Source: Mycocentrospora acerina
Taxonomy: Eukaryota; Ascomycota; Dothideomycetes; Pleosporales
Direction of reading: 5' to 3'
DNA: 64,000 bases
Assembly: GCA_022701365.1 (NCBI GenBank)
Contig: JAKUHH010000395.1
Coordinates: 124,001 to 188,000, forward strand
This document shows positions 46,301 through 56,032 of this stretch, in pieces (within the stretch, counting starts at the first letter, position 1; every line of letters begins with the position of its first letter). Made by a program: the position numbers and the translations under genes. The notes beneath the pieces were generated by a model that saw only the letters and a program-made list of their open reading frames with translations, was not told the origin of the DNA and searched no databases.

Positions 46301-47686
46301 CAGGCAGTCCACTGCAGTTGTCCTTGGACTGCATCGTCGCGGCATGAGCATGGATGGAGAGAGTGGTGGCAGCCACAACGGCGATGGCGAACGCCACGCA
46401 CTTGGGTCGCTGCAAGCTTTCAGGAACAGCATGAGAGAACATGCGCTTGAATAGAAAAGGCGGAGCCTCGTACCATTCCCCATTGAGCATCTCACGATGC
46501 CAGGTCGACTCATGAACCCGATCAAATTGAGTTAACGCCATGTCAGACTGGGACCCGCTACCATGGCTTGGGAACGCCAGGTGATGCATGTTGCCTCACT
46601 ACATCGACAATGTATCTTCAGAGCCTTCCAGCAACGTCTTCACAGGATAGCTGGCCATTCGCGATTTTTGTCTGCTAGGCTGGCTGTGGGGCTGATCTCT
46701 GGGATAACGGTGTCTCAGGAGCCGCAGTATGAGCGTGTGAGCGTGTGAGTGTGTGAGCATGTGAGCGTATGAGCAAAGTGCTTGGTACAGGGGACGTTCA
46801 TCGAATGTGAACTGGCCTTGCCATGTTTGGACGCCAGCGTTTGTTGCAGTACACGCGTACCCTCGGTTCTGAAGAGGGCAACCGAGCTTGTTTCTCGCCC
46901 CAATCAAGGAGAGAACTTGGCAATCATCGCGGCCGTGTCAAGGGTCTCGTTATTACCTCCGATATCTCTCCCCTACAGTGGAGAGTACGGCACGAGCAAA
47001 TGCACAGACAATCCCGGCCTCGCCAATCGGATCACAAGTCGACAGAGGAGTGAATGCATCCCTGTCCTTTCCATCAGCCACATCAGCCATCCATCACTTA
47101 TCAAGATCCAGCAAGTTCCGACCTTTGACTCCAACGGCACTCGGATGCAGGGGACTGTGTCCCCCGAAGCTGAAGCCCTCTAGCGGCTCATCGCAGCTTG
47201 GTTGAACACTTTGCCATGTCGCCTTGTCACTTCAGCACGCGACTACGGCGGCTGAGCTAGTAAAATGGACCCTCTGGCAGCTCGTCATCACACAACATGT
47301 AGCCTTTGCGCAGTCATAGCACCATGTTTGCCTTCCGGCCAATTGTACCCGTCGATCTTTCATTCGCCGAACCACTCAATGGCAAGACTAATTGGCTGGC
47401 ACGATATCGTTGGAAGCGTTGCGCGGCTGGTGTTGATTTCCATTCCATCGAAAGCGTTAGGTTGAACAATGCCTTTATTTGAAGAATCTAGTTTCACGGT
47501 TCCACCCTACCGTAAGCCTGCTCCACACTTCTTTATAGACTCTGGTTGTTCATACACCTTTCTCTCTCACCTCACATCTAATTGTCCTCTCTTGCTTCAC
47601 GTTAGTGCCTCTTTCTTCTTCATACACCACCACATTCCATCGATCACGTCTCTCGACCACATTTGCAACCAAGACGGCTATCGACA
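43343..47686. other. 4.3 kb gene-poor region
   Basis: No supported gene. The first few hundred bases are probably the septin 3' UTR, and the last ~300 bp (C/T-rich) the leader of the PQ-loop gene. The frames of 100-140 codons between 44 and 46.6 kb overlap each other on both strands and lack domain signs. A CAG-type run lies near 45020, and an 8-bp GTGAGCGT-type repeat at 46729-46774. No transposase, tRNA or terminal repeats were seen. Confidence 0.5.
46729..46774. repeat. 8-bp GTGAGCGT-type tandem repeat
   Basis: About five to six imperfect copies of GTGAGCGT/GTGAGTGT/ATGAGC units in non-coding sequence. Confidence 0.75.
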
Positions 47687-49352
47687 ATGGACAAACCACA
47701 GGTTTCGATACCACCAGTAAGTACTGCCGTTCTTGTCATGGCTTGCCATTTTTACTGACCCATGTCCGCTAGGCTGCGACTATCCTAGGCGTACGTCGTC
47801 CAATGCATGCCAATCTTGACTCGTACTAACATGATCCTCCTCACGATAGACACTGGGAACTGGTACGTTATGCAAGCTCCTTGTCTCGTAATTCCCACTA
47901 ACAAGGTTGTAGTGTATGCTTTTCCATCCAATCAACGTACAAATTGAAGACTAACGAGTAATCTCACTTAGCTGCTGGTGTATTCAGGTACGTACACAAT
48001 ACAATTTACTTTTTAGCCATTCTTACTAACAAAAAATCAGATTGTTCCACAGTAAGCTCAATTTCGCTGGAATGTCTGTCCCTTACTAACAGCCTGAAGG
48101 ATATGGCACAACTGGCGACTGAAGAGCACCGAGGGTCTGCCTGCTCTGATGCTGATATGCTGGTCGATTTGTAAAGTCTCTCGATTTCGTAAATTGCGAT
48201 TTGCATCTAATAAGTCGCAGGCGGTGTTCCATTTGGAGTCTACGCCATTGTACAGGTATGTACATCGTGTTTAAGCTCGTGATGCTTGTCTGACGAGTGC
48301 AGAACTTCAACTTCGCGCTCAAATTTCAACCACAAGCCTTTGCCGGATTGACACTCATATGTTGGGGTCAGACACTGTACTACCACAAGTATGTAGGCCC
48401 TAGGAATGCCGTCTCGGCCTGTATGCTGACAATGATTAGCCACTGGAGAGCGTGGACTGCTACCCTTGCTACAATAGCTCTCGTAACGAGCTTTGGCTTG
48501 ATGGAACTTCTACTTGTCCTCACTTTGCGAGTAAGATGAATCGCTCGCGTCACGTTTGAACCAGCTAACACAGCTCGAAGGGACCGTATAGCAGAGGTGT
48601 CGAGTGGCCTATGATGTTCATGGCGATACTTGCGGCAGTAATCCAGGTCCTTGGGCTGATCCCTCCTTACTTTGAACTTGCGAAGCGAAATGGCCGAGTC
48701 ATCGGGATCAGTGAGTGGTGTATGTTCAAGCCTCGAAGCATGTCATGCTGATTATGCTTCAGATTTCTGGTTTCTTACAATCGACTACGCTGGCGCATTC
48801 TTCTCCTTGATGGCAGTCGGCAAGTATTGCAGTCTCGTTCCACTGGCACCATCTAACCAAAAACAGTTGCACAACAATGGTTTGATGCTCTCGGATCAAG
48901 TTTATACATTGCGTGGTACGTCTTACTCTTTCGACATTGCAACGCCAATACTGCAGTGTACTTCCAGAAGATGAACTCGTCAACTAACTCATCTCAGCAT
49001 GGCCCTCGAAACAGGCATCTTCGCCTCGCACGCCATCTGGCTCTGGCGCGTACGCCATGTCCGCCGCGAAGCCAAAAAAGCCGGCATGACATACGATGAA
49101 TATACAGCGCAGCATCCCTCGAAGAAATTCCCGCGGTCAGACTCGTCCGAGACGGTCGTCGATACCGAAGCTTGCGACGAGTCGAAAACGGGCAGTGCAG
49201 ATGGCGAAAAGGACGGGATGAAAGCGAACACAATCACGACGGAATATGCCACCGCACCATTGCGAGATACCACACCCGAGGACATGGTATCGAAGCCTGA
49301 CCTACTGCAGGCACCCGAAGCTGCAGTTCTTAGCTCCAAAGGGCCGTGCTAG
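47687..49352 (+). CDS. PQ-loop repeat multi-spanning membrane protein, 13 exons
   Basis: Model: join 47687..47716, 47773..47790, 47850..47862, 47913, 47972..47987, 48041..48051, 48100..48170, 48221..48255, 48303..48530, 48581..48710, 48763..48819, 48867..48915 and 48998..49352, giving 337 aa. The first PQ-loop reads TLGTVCWCIQIVPQIWHNW followed by STEGLP. About seven hydrophobic spans follow, and a second, degenerate PQ-loop lies near VIQVLGLIPPYFELAKR. The cytosolic tail (~75 residues) is charged and acidic. The family includes vacuolar/lysosomal cationic amino-acid exporters and related carriers; the substrate here is unknown. Two features are odd. Exon 4 must be a single T at 47913 to keep the conserved CWCIQIVPQ in frame, and the intron at 48820-48866 starts with GC (GCAAGT). 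The intron ending at 48580 uses an AAG acceptor; the nearer CAG would give a stop. Confidence 0.88.
47863..47971 (+). other. two introns separated by a one-nucleotide exon
   Basis: Intron A is 47863-47912 (50 nt: GTACGT donor, CACTAAC branch, TAG acceptor). Intron B is 47914-47971 (58 nt: GTATGC donor, GACTAAC branch, TAG acceptor). The only base between them is T47913. With G47862 and C47972 it makes the Val codon of the GTVCWC motif. Removing the whole 109 nt as one intron shifts the frame and destroys the PQ-loop. Confidence 0.8.
48820..48866 (+). other. GC-AG intron
   Basis: The 47-nt intron begins with GCAAGT after exon ...GTCG and ends with CAG; a CTAAC branch lies 12 nt before the acceptor. 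Splicing gives LMAVVAQQWFD, as expected for the family. A GT donor at 48832 would also keep frame but matches consensus poorly. Confidence 0.65.
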
Positions 49353-49824
49353 ATGTTTTTGAGCATTCTTCTTCTCTTTCTATTTTTTAACTTTTTCTTA
49401 CGATATCTTTGAGGGAGCCACTTGTGTACGATTATTCTCCTTGATGCGATGCGATACTCACTGGCAATACAAAAGTCATGAATTTCGGGTTCTCCTAGTA
49501 ATGGTTGGCGAAGTTGGGCGCGGACTAAAAAAATCATAGTTTGCTAGTTTTTTTTGGATGTGTGTGGGTTGTTCGTTCTCTGCAGGGTACTGTGTGCCTT
49601 GTATTTTCTTCTAAAAGCTTTGGAGATGGTGGATAGAGAGGATGCCATTGGCGAGCACTTTGCTCTACACGCCTTGGTATAATCATGGTAGTCTCACAAT
49701 AGTAATAGCGGATAAACGACCTCTATCGATACAATTGTTCTATTGAGTCTTTCGAGTCTACATAACCGTGCCTCTAGTAACCGCACGTCTAAGCAGCAGT
49801 CCAAGCATCCACCTCCCTGAAGCT
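49353..49824. other. convergent intergenic spacer
   Basis: 472 bp between the stops of the PQ-loop and phosphatase genes; T-rich 3' flanks, no other feature seen. Confidence 0.6.
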
Positions 49825-50961
49825 TCACTCCCTCACCACCAGATTCCTCCTCAACGCCTCCAACTCCCCATCCCCTAGCCCACACTCCTTTCTCAAATAC
49901 CCCTCGGCACTACCCCACTCTCTATCCAGCATCTCCAACGCCCCCAACATACTCTCCTCCCTCGCGCCGATCATCCGCAACGCCGCCTGCCTCCCCTTCT
50001 CCAGCACCTCCTCCCCGAGCACCACCTCCCCCTTCTCCCCACCTCCCTCTTTCGCAGCCCCCAATAAACCCCCCAACTCCTCGCTGGACAGCGGCTTCCC
50101 CGCCTGCAGCGAAATCATGTACTGCTTAAACCCGCCGCTCTGCATCAACCGCCCCACCGCGTCGTCCCGCACATGCGCAAGCCCCAACTCAGTAAGCTGA
50201 TACTCGCGCGCAATATCCCGCCTCTCGACGCCGAGAAAGTCAAACAGCACGCCGAAAAACATGCCGGTCCTATCTTTTCCGGCTGTACAATGCACGAGTG
50301 CGCCTTTTGGTGGCGTCGTTGTGGTTGTGGTTGTGGTTGTAGTTGTCGTAGCCGCGGAGTCTGCGTTTTCAGTGGCAACGTCCAAGCCAGCGAGGTACAA
50401 GAAGATGGTTCTGTATGCGGGGCCCCCGTTGCGCAGAATGTCACGGTAGGCGTCTACGAAGCCTGTCACGGATTCGTCCATGTATTTCATGTAGCGCCCT
50501 GCGAGGCGTTCGGGGGAGTAGTCCGTGTCGGCGAAGACGGGGGTCCAGGTGCGGGATACGCCTGCTTCTTGGAGGGTAGAGAGCCAGCCTGGGCGGGGGT
50601 TGCCGGCGAGTTTGCTACTGGTGGTGTTGTTGTTGTCATCTGGGTTGGGGGTGGAGTCTTCTTCTTCTTCTCGAGGGTTCTTGGCTTGGTCTGAGACTGG
50701 GGTTTCATTCCCATTGACGGTTCCCGACCACCCGCGGTCTACCTCTGGTTTGCTGCGGAGGTCGAAGACGTGGGCTACGCCCAGGGCGTGCACGGCGTCC
50801 CATCCGCTGCGGGAGAGTTGGGAGACTTCGGCGGAGCGGAAGAGGAGGCCTGGGCGGAGGGGGCCGTCGGGTGTGCGCAGCGGGTAGAGGGCTGCGTCGC
50901 GGAGGTTGTTGATGTTGGGGACGAGGAAGAATGGCGGTGAGGGGAGGGTAGTGTTTGTCAT
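49825..50961 (-). CDS. tyrosine-phosphatase-like protein (Y_phosphatase3 / Oca-Siw14-like fold)
   Basis: Single exon, 378 aa. The in-frame ATG at 50961 is used because the frame further upstream has no ATG. The N-terminus has NINNLRDAALYPL and GLLFRSAEVSQLS, followed by VFDLRSKPEV. The P-loop is HCTAGKDRTG (Cys ~224), a CX5R motif with the Cys and Arg intact, so catalysis is likely. This arrangement marks the fungal/bacterial tyrosine-phosphatase-like family, some of which act on phosphoinositides. A run of about twelve Thr residues (~205-217), from a trinucleotide-like repeat, lies just before the P-loop and is probably a flexible insertion. A second Asn/Asp/Glu-rich insertion lies at ~95-125. 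No membrane anchor or signal peptide is visible. The C-terminal part is acidic and helical. Confidence 0.85.
   Translation of the reverse strand: MTNTTLPSPPFFLVPNINNLRDAALYPLRTPDGPLRPGLLFRSAEVSQLSRSGWDAVHALGVAHVFDLRSKPEVDRGWSGTVNGNETPVSDQAKNPREEEEDSTPNPDDNNNTTSSKLAGNPRPGWLSTLQEAGVSRTWTPVFADTDYSPERLAGRYMKYMDESVTGFVDAYRDILRNGGPAYRTIFLYLAGLDVATENADSAATTTTTTTTTTTTPPKGALVHCTAGKDRTGMFFGVLFDFLGVERRDIAREYQLTELGLAHVRDDAVGRLMQSGGFKQYMISLQAGKPLSSEELGGLLGAAKEGGGEKGEVVLGEEVLEKGRQAALRMIGAREESMLGALEMLDREWGSAEGYLRKECGLGDGELEALRRNLVVRE
50310..50350. repeat. repeat encoding poly-threonine tract
   Basis: GTTGTG-type repeat on the plus strand, ACN codons on the minus strand. It encodes about twelve Thr residues in the phosphatase-like protein, just before its catalytic loop. 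Confidence 0.8.
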
Positions 50962-51797
50962 GATTGTTGTTTTGTTTGTTTTGTTTGTCTTGTAGATGGC
51001 GAGAGGGGCTGGATAAGATGATGACAATTGTTGTTGTTATTGTTGTTGTTTTTGTTTTTGTTGTTGGGATAGATAGATGTTGTATCTTCGATGTGTAGTA
51101 TTGTATCAATACAAGTCGAGTCGAGTCGAGTTGAGCTGGAATGGAATGAAAAGAGAAGAGGGGCTACCCTTCCTTCGATTGCCAATGCAAAGTAAAGTAA
51201 CAGTCTAATCTCTATAAAAATCCGTGTCAATAGAAACGTAGCTCTACAAAGTAATCTCTTTAATCTTGCATTTAAAATCGGCCGTTACGGGAAAAGTACT
51301 GAGCGTGATGTCTCGACAACAAATGTCCCATCAAGTCAAGCGGTTGTCGTCTGCCCTGCCCCTCCATGGTATGCCCTGGGCCGAGGCTTATGCCGAATCG
51401 AGTTAGAGTGCATCTACATCACTTCAACACCTAACCACCCACCTACGACTGTTGACTTGAACCTTCGAAATAATACGCTTGTTGATTTTGCATGTAGACT
51501 ATATGTATTGATAATCACCGGGTGTGAGACTTGTAATGTGTGACGATGGTGACTATGTAATCTACTTGAAAGATCCATTGTGCAAGTTACATGGGTATAG
51601 TATATTGACCACGCGTGAGCAGCCCGTCTTGAAGTTCTAGTCGTACTGCAAAATCCCTAGGAAGAAGAAGAAGAAGAAGAAGAAGAAAAAGAAGAAGGAG
51701 AAGGAGAAGGAGAAAAAAAGGAAAAAAGAAATGTACAAAACCAAGCGTGTCATCTAACTAAACGCCCGCTAAATCCAGCAAACTCCATTCAATCAGA
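50962..51797. other. intergenic region with GTT and GAA repeats
   Basis: 836 bp containing the phosphatase gene promoter (with a GTT-rich stretch at about 51028-51066 and a GAGTC-type pentamer run near 51117-51132) and the 3' flank of the AVT gene, which has a long GAA/GGA repeat. No gene seen. Confidence 0.6.
51660..51720. repeat. GAA/GGAGAA microsatellite
   Basis: About nine perfect GAA units, followed by degenerate GAA and GGAGAA units, 80 bp downstream of the AVT-family transporter stop codon. Confidence 0.9.
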
Positions 51798-53508
51798 TTA
51801 GTGAGCTCCCGCGACTAGAAAGGTATTTGTGATCAAGCAAACAACCATAACTAGCACCCCATAGATACACAATGCTAGAGCAAGGTTCCTGAGCAAACCC
51901 CTCCTCCAATCTCGGTTCACATGCGCATCACTCGTTACGTAGCCCTCTACCTCACCGCTCTGAAATTCGTCTTCATCATCTTCATCTTTAACGAGCCGCT
52001 GATGATGCGGCGAATCAGGGTCGGAAATCTTGTAGTAGAATAGCCCAGGGAGAATAAAGGAAATGGTTGTCGATCCTGTACTGCCAACGTACGCAAGAAC
52101 CTTTTCAAGACTGGAAACAAGCATAGCTGTGACAAAGGATAGAACGATTAAACACGTGGTTACGATTGCGAAGCGGAGGTCGGACATTTCTGCTTTTGCT
52201 GGCTTTGTGCTGTTTCCTATCAGGGTAGCGCGGGAGGGACTGCCGTCAGACTGGGTGCGGCGGCGCGGTCTCCACGCTAGACATGCGTCGATGCTTGCGC
52301 GGCATGGGTGGATTTGCAGGGGGTAGGAGAACATGACGAGAATGACAATGGCGAGACGGCCGATGGTACTGGCAGCTGCGGTAGGATACATTTGGACAAT
52401 GTTGCCGCGGATGTTGTCGCCGTAGGAAAGGTAACCCGTGATGCCGGTAAGAATGTAAAGGGCACATCCGCCTCCAATGGAAGCAAATATCACAGTGGTG
52501 GTGCGAAAGTGCGAATTATCTGCGATTTCGTTAAGAATAGAGAACATCTGCAAAGAGTTAGCAGATTACATGGACAGGAACGGGGTGCTACAAACATTCT
52601 GGTGGCATGTGTATGCGAAGACGATGACTGGGAAAGCGGCCAAGGCGGGAATAGGACCGGCCCATTGGAACACTCGAACTGTACCCCTGTCGGCCAAGGT
52701 GTCGCCTTTGATAAAATGCGCCACGACGAGAATGACGAGGTACGCGATTGAGAACAAGGCAATGATGCTGGTGTATTTAAGAGAGTCCAGACGACGGAGG
52801 AACGAGAGTGGGATGACGATGAGCCTGCTTCTGTCAGCCTGTTCATTTCTCATGGCAAGAGAGGGTGGGTTTCTCACATGAAGGCGGTAATCCAGAATTG
52901 ACGGTCCGCAAGAAAGGCGATATGGCTTGCGCCTGGAGCAAATCCGCGAACGACACCCGGCATCAGGTCCCCGATGATGATCAGGTAGCTGACGGCCACG
53001 CCAAAACACTTGATGGCAATGGCGGCGTCGAACAAGACGGAGAGGTTTGGGTAGGTCAGCTTTGAGAGGGCAGCAAAGGAGACGGTCCCGCGGTCAACGT
53101 ATCGCGCGCATCGCGTCTGGAGGTAGAGTCCAAAGGCCGACGTGATGCCTGCCCAGGCAATGACGAAGATGCCGAGGAAGATGCCCATCTTGGAGAGGGC
53201 CGAGGGCATGGCCAGGAGGCCCGCGCCCAGGACTGCGGTGGCATGTCAGCATTGTGCAGGCCGTCGAGGGGCATGCGGGGTAGTTACTGGTGTTGGCGAG
53301 GTTGATGACACTGGAAATCCACGACGCCTGGCCCTGCGAACCTACGTCCTGCTTGCCGCGCCCACGTCTACGCCAGTCAGCCCAAAAGTCCCAACGTCGA
53401 CTGACGGTCGTCTAACCGTCTCCCCCGCAGCGATGCAGTGCTTGCGGACATGGGGTCTGCGTCCGGTGGCTCCGAGGCGATGGCCGAGTAGGAGGCCATG
53501 ACGGTCAT
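51798..53508 (-). CDS. AVT-type amino-acid transporter (AAAP/SLC38 family)
   Basis: Model: complement of 51798..52547, 52596..52824, 52878..53232, 53288..53367 and 53417..53508, giving 501 aa. The N-terminus is Ser/Ala-rich and cytosolic. The first membrane segment starts with the signature SSVINLANTILGAGLLAMP, split by an intron after NT. About eleven spans follow, including GIFLGIFVIAWAGITSAFGLYL, VSYLIIIGDLMPGVV, IVIPLSFLRRLDSLKY, FPVIVFAYTCHQN and ILTGITGYLSYGDNI. A charged loop, then an acidic loop (KDEDDEDEFQ), precede the last span. The pattern fits vacuolar Avt5/6/7-like transporters that export neutral or acidic amino acids from the vacuole in symport with protons; substrate and direction are inferred from the family. 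The first intron (GTTAGA donor, 49 nt) is the least certain. The start could also be the in-frame ATG at 53499. Confidence 0.85.
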
Positions 53509-53906
53509 GCGAGAGCGAGTTGCGCCGTGTGGAATCGCGCGATCATGCAAAGGGGTCTGGGGCGGCGGCTGGGGGAGCGGAGTGCGTGCAAGGGCAATGC
53601 GCGTGCAAAAAGAACAAACACGAGGCTCAAATGACGGCTAACGAGTGTGATTGTGGGTGAGGGCTGAGTGCCGGTCCGCGCTGACGTTGCTCGTCCCCTA
53701 ACGCTATCGCCAAGCGATAAGGCGCAACGGCGGCGACAGGGAAGGACGCGTACCCGGCGCTCCACACTTGGCCGGCAGTGTCCCGTGCTTGGCACGCAGA
53801 CGGGTAGACCTGGACGTGATAGACACTTGGACATGGTAGACGGGCAGACTCGGACATCGTAGACGGGCACACTCAGACATAGTAGACGGGCACACAGTCA
53901 CGCGCC
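53509..53906. promoter_or_regulatory. divergent promoter region between AVT and RO-10-like genes
   Basis: 398 bp between divergently transcribed start codons, so both promoters must lie here. The part next to the RO-10-like start holds three 23-bp tandem repeats. No TATA box is evident. Confidence 0.6.
53829..53897. repeat. three 23-bp tandem repeats next to a start codon
   Basis: Three full copies of a 23-bp unit (with GTAGACGGGCA core) plus degenerate copies to the left. The array ends about 10 bp before the ATG at 53907, so it probably lies in the 5' UTR of the RO-10-like gene. Confidence 0.88.
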
Positions 53907-54689
53907 ATGGACGAGTACGAGGAGGCTGTCCTGTTCACCTTTGCCCTACTCGAGACGCGTCTGCACCGCCTCGAGTATCTGCTGAGCGGCCCCACCAAGG
54001 CCGTCGACGAGCAGCCCAAGACCATCCCCGACCGCATCCACACGATTGAGAAGTCCCTGCAGCAGCTGGCAGGCAAGACGTCGCTGCTGAATGACGCGCA
54101 GGAGCTGAGTATGCCGCGACCCTGTCCACAAGTCACGCACGTGAGGCTAACAACGGCAGTAAACAAGCACAAGGATGTCCTCGTCCCTGAACGAGACACC
54201 ACCAACGACAACAGTCACAATGACGACAACAATCACAATGACACCAAAAACAACAACGATAACCACGACAACGACAATGCCCCCCTCGACGTCTCGCAAA
54301 AGGCTGTGCTGGTCGTGGAGCGCGCTACTGGCTTTGCGACGACCGCCTCCCAGCTCAAAGCACTCGAGGACCAGCAGGTGCCCACGGCAGACGGCTTTGT
54401 CAAGCTGGCCCTGCTGCGGCCGCGCATCGCCGAGGCCGAGAACCGCCATCTGCAGCAGGCCTTGAAGATGTCCGAGTTAAGGAAGAGGAGTGGGCTGGTG
54501 GTGCTGAGATATAAGCAGATCCATCTAGTGGGCGCTGCAAGGTGCTGGGTGAGCTGGCACAACAGGTGCCAAAAGGCATACAGGACACTTGCAAGAGAGG
54601 ACTTTAAGCGGAGACCAGACACGGAGGGGGTGGAGGGGGTGGAGGAGACTGAGATGCATGCTACGGGAGAGCTGGTAGCATCGTCATGA
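53907..54689 (+). CDS. dynactin p24 / nuclear distribution protein RO-10-like
   Basis: Model: 53907..54108 joined to 54160..54689, giving 243 aa. The 51-nt intron has a GTATGC donor and CAG acceptor. It is a multiple of three and has no stop, so retention would simply insert 17 residues. The N-terminal part, ALLETRLHRLEYLLSGP with later IHTIEKSLQQLAGKTSLLND, is the coiled-coil pattern of the small dynactin subunit (p22/p24; Neurospora RO-10), which helps anchor dynein-dynactin for nuclear migration. The C-terminal half is also helical (ALLRPRIAEAENRHLQQAL). Between them lies a low-complexity stretch (~residues 78-104) rich in Asn, Asp, His and Thr. The assignment rests on pattern and length (usual size ~24 kDa) rather than on a strict motif, so it is moderate. 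Confidence 0.65.
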   Translation: MDEYEEAVLFTFALLETRLHRLEYLLSGPTKAVDEQPKTIPDRIHTIEKSLQQLAGKTSLLNDAQELSMPRPCPQVTHVRLTTAVNKHKDVLVPERDTTNDNSHNDDNNHNDTKNNNDNHDNDNAPLDVSQKAVLVVERATGFATTASQLKALEDQQVPTADGFVKLALLRPRIAEAENRHLQQALKMSELRKRSGLVVLRYKQIHLVGAARCWVSWHNRCQKAYRTLAREDFKRRPDTEGVEGVEETEMHATGELVASS

Positions 54690-54747
54690 GCTGGACAAGG
54701 CGTTGGTACAAGTCTTGTGCATATTGATACCCAAAACGGAGGAACAA

Positions 54748-54931
54748 ATGAGCATGGGGAAGTGGAATAGATGAGCGCTGTGAGGGGGAATAGATGGGCA
54801 TTGTGAGGAGGAATAGATGAGCATGGAGAGGAGGAATAGACGAGCATGGAGAGGGCGAGTGGATGAACAGTGTGAGGAGCAATACATGGACATGAAGAGG
54901 AAGAATAAACAAGCATGGAGGAGACGAGTCA
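54748..54931. repeat. 23-bp minisatellite, seven full copies plus a partial one
   Basis: Head-to-tail units with consensus ATGAGCATGGAGAGGAGGAA plus TAG, 23 bp each, at 54748, 54771, 54794, 54817, 54840, 54863 and 54886, followed by a degenerate partial unit. The array begins about 60 bp after the RO-10-like stop codon. Confidence 0.92.
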
Positions 54932-55569
54932 CAGATGGATGAGCATGGAAAGCGGCCATGGATTGTGGTCGCAATGGACAGAGGATTCACACGTGTCAAT
55001 GATCTTGAGAGGTCAGAGCCGCTGCAGTGGACGCGCCACTATACCTAGTCAGCAACACAACCAGCCGCCGGTGTCAGGATTAGAGATGCAAGAGACACGG
55101 CATTGCCTATTCACCACTGCATCTGCAGACTCGAGCGTCGAAACAGCCAGCGCCTTAATTGGTCCCATGGCGACAAAATACAGAAACAAAATTACCCCGG
55201 ATGTTGGAGTAGCCAGGTATCACCATACCGGCAAGTAAATGACAAGCCCCTGACAAATGCTCCACTATGAATATTGCAAGTGATGTCGTTGAGCAGTGGC
55301 GGAACGGGGGCATCCGTGTGACATGTAGGGAGTCGTGTTTCAGGTTGGTCTCGGCAAGGGCAAATTTCCAGGGCCCAGGGTGTGTGAGGGATGCTGGCTG
55401 TCAATCCAATCTTTTTTTGATTGGGCGCGTGTGGTGCATGTTTGTGTGTCTGGTCTGTGTGCGAGTGCAGGCGTTTGACAGGCGGGGAGTTTGTGATGAT
55501 GGCACAGGTGGAGCTTTTGGTAGTGGTTGTTGGACTGAGCAGACAGACAATGTAGATGGATGGCCAGAC

Positions 55570-55640
55570 TGGACAGACAGACTAGACAGACAAACAGACA
55601 GACAGGCACAGGTTGACAGCCAACAGCCAACAGCCGGCAG
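55570..55640. repeat. GACA tetranucleotide repeat with trailing CAACAGC units
   Basis: Imperfect GACA/GACT run of about ten units, followed by short CCAACAG repeats. Non-coding. Confidence 0.8.
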
Positions 55641-55982
55641 CAAGGCCAATCGAGTCTGAAACACAGGCTGCTCTTGGAAAAGACGGCCTGTGTGCGCCCG
55701 TCTTGTCTGCAAACGAGGGCTGCTGGCGCTTCAGAGACGCGCGTGTTGGCGTCGAGACTTTTGCGCCAGGCACCGGCTGGCGTGCAATGTGCAGCGTGCA
55801 ATGAGCAACGAGCAACGGGCAGCGAGTAATGTGCCAGTGTGGGCCCCGCCCGGCCGTGGTTCCGGTGCCTGGGCCCACGGCCATGAGTGGAGGCATGTGT
55901 GTGCTGTGAGTGGATGCATATGCCTCGTTGCATGTGCTGTGAGTGGGTGCGTGTGCTATGTATGGCCACGGTCAAGGGTCGC

Positions 55983-56032
55983 AGAGTGCCAGAGAGTGCC
56001 AGAGAGTGCCAGAGAGCCCCAGCGAGCCCCAG
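55983..56032. repeat. 10-bp tandem repeat (agagtgccag type)
   Basis: About five copies of a 10-bp unit, the last two degenerating to AGCCCCAGCG. It lies about 500 bp upstream of the Sho1 start. Confidence 0.85.
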
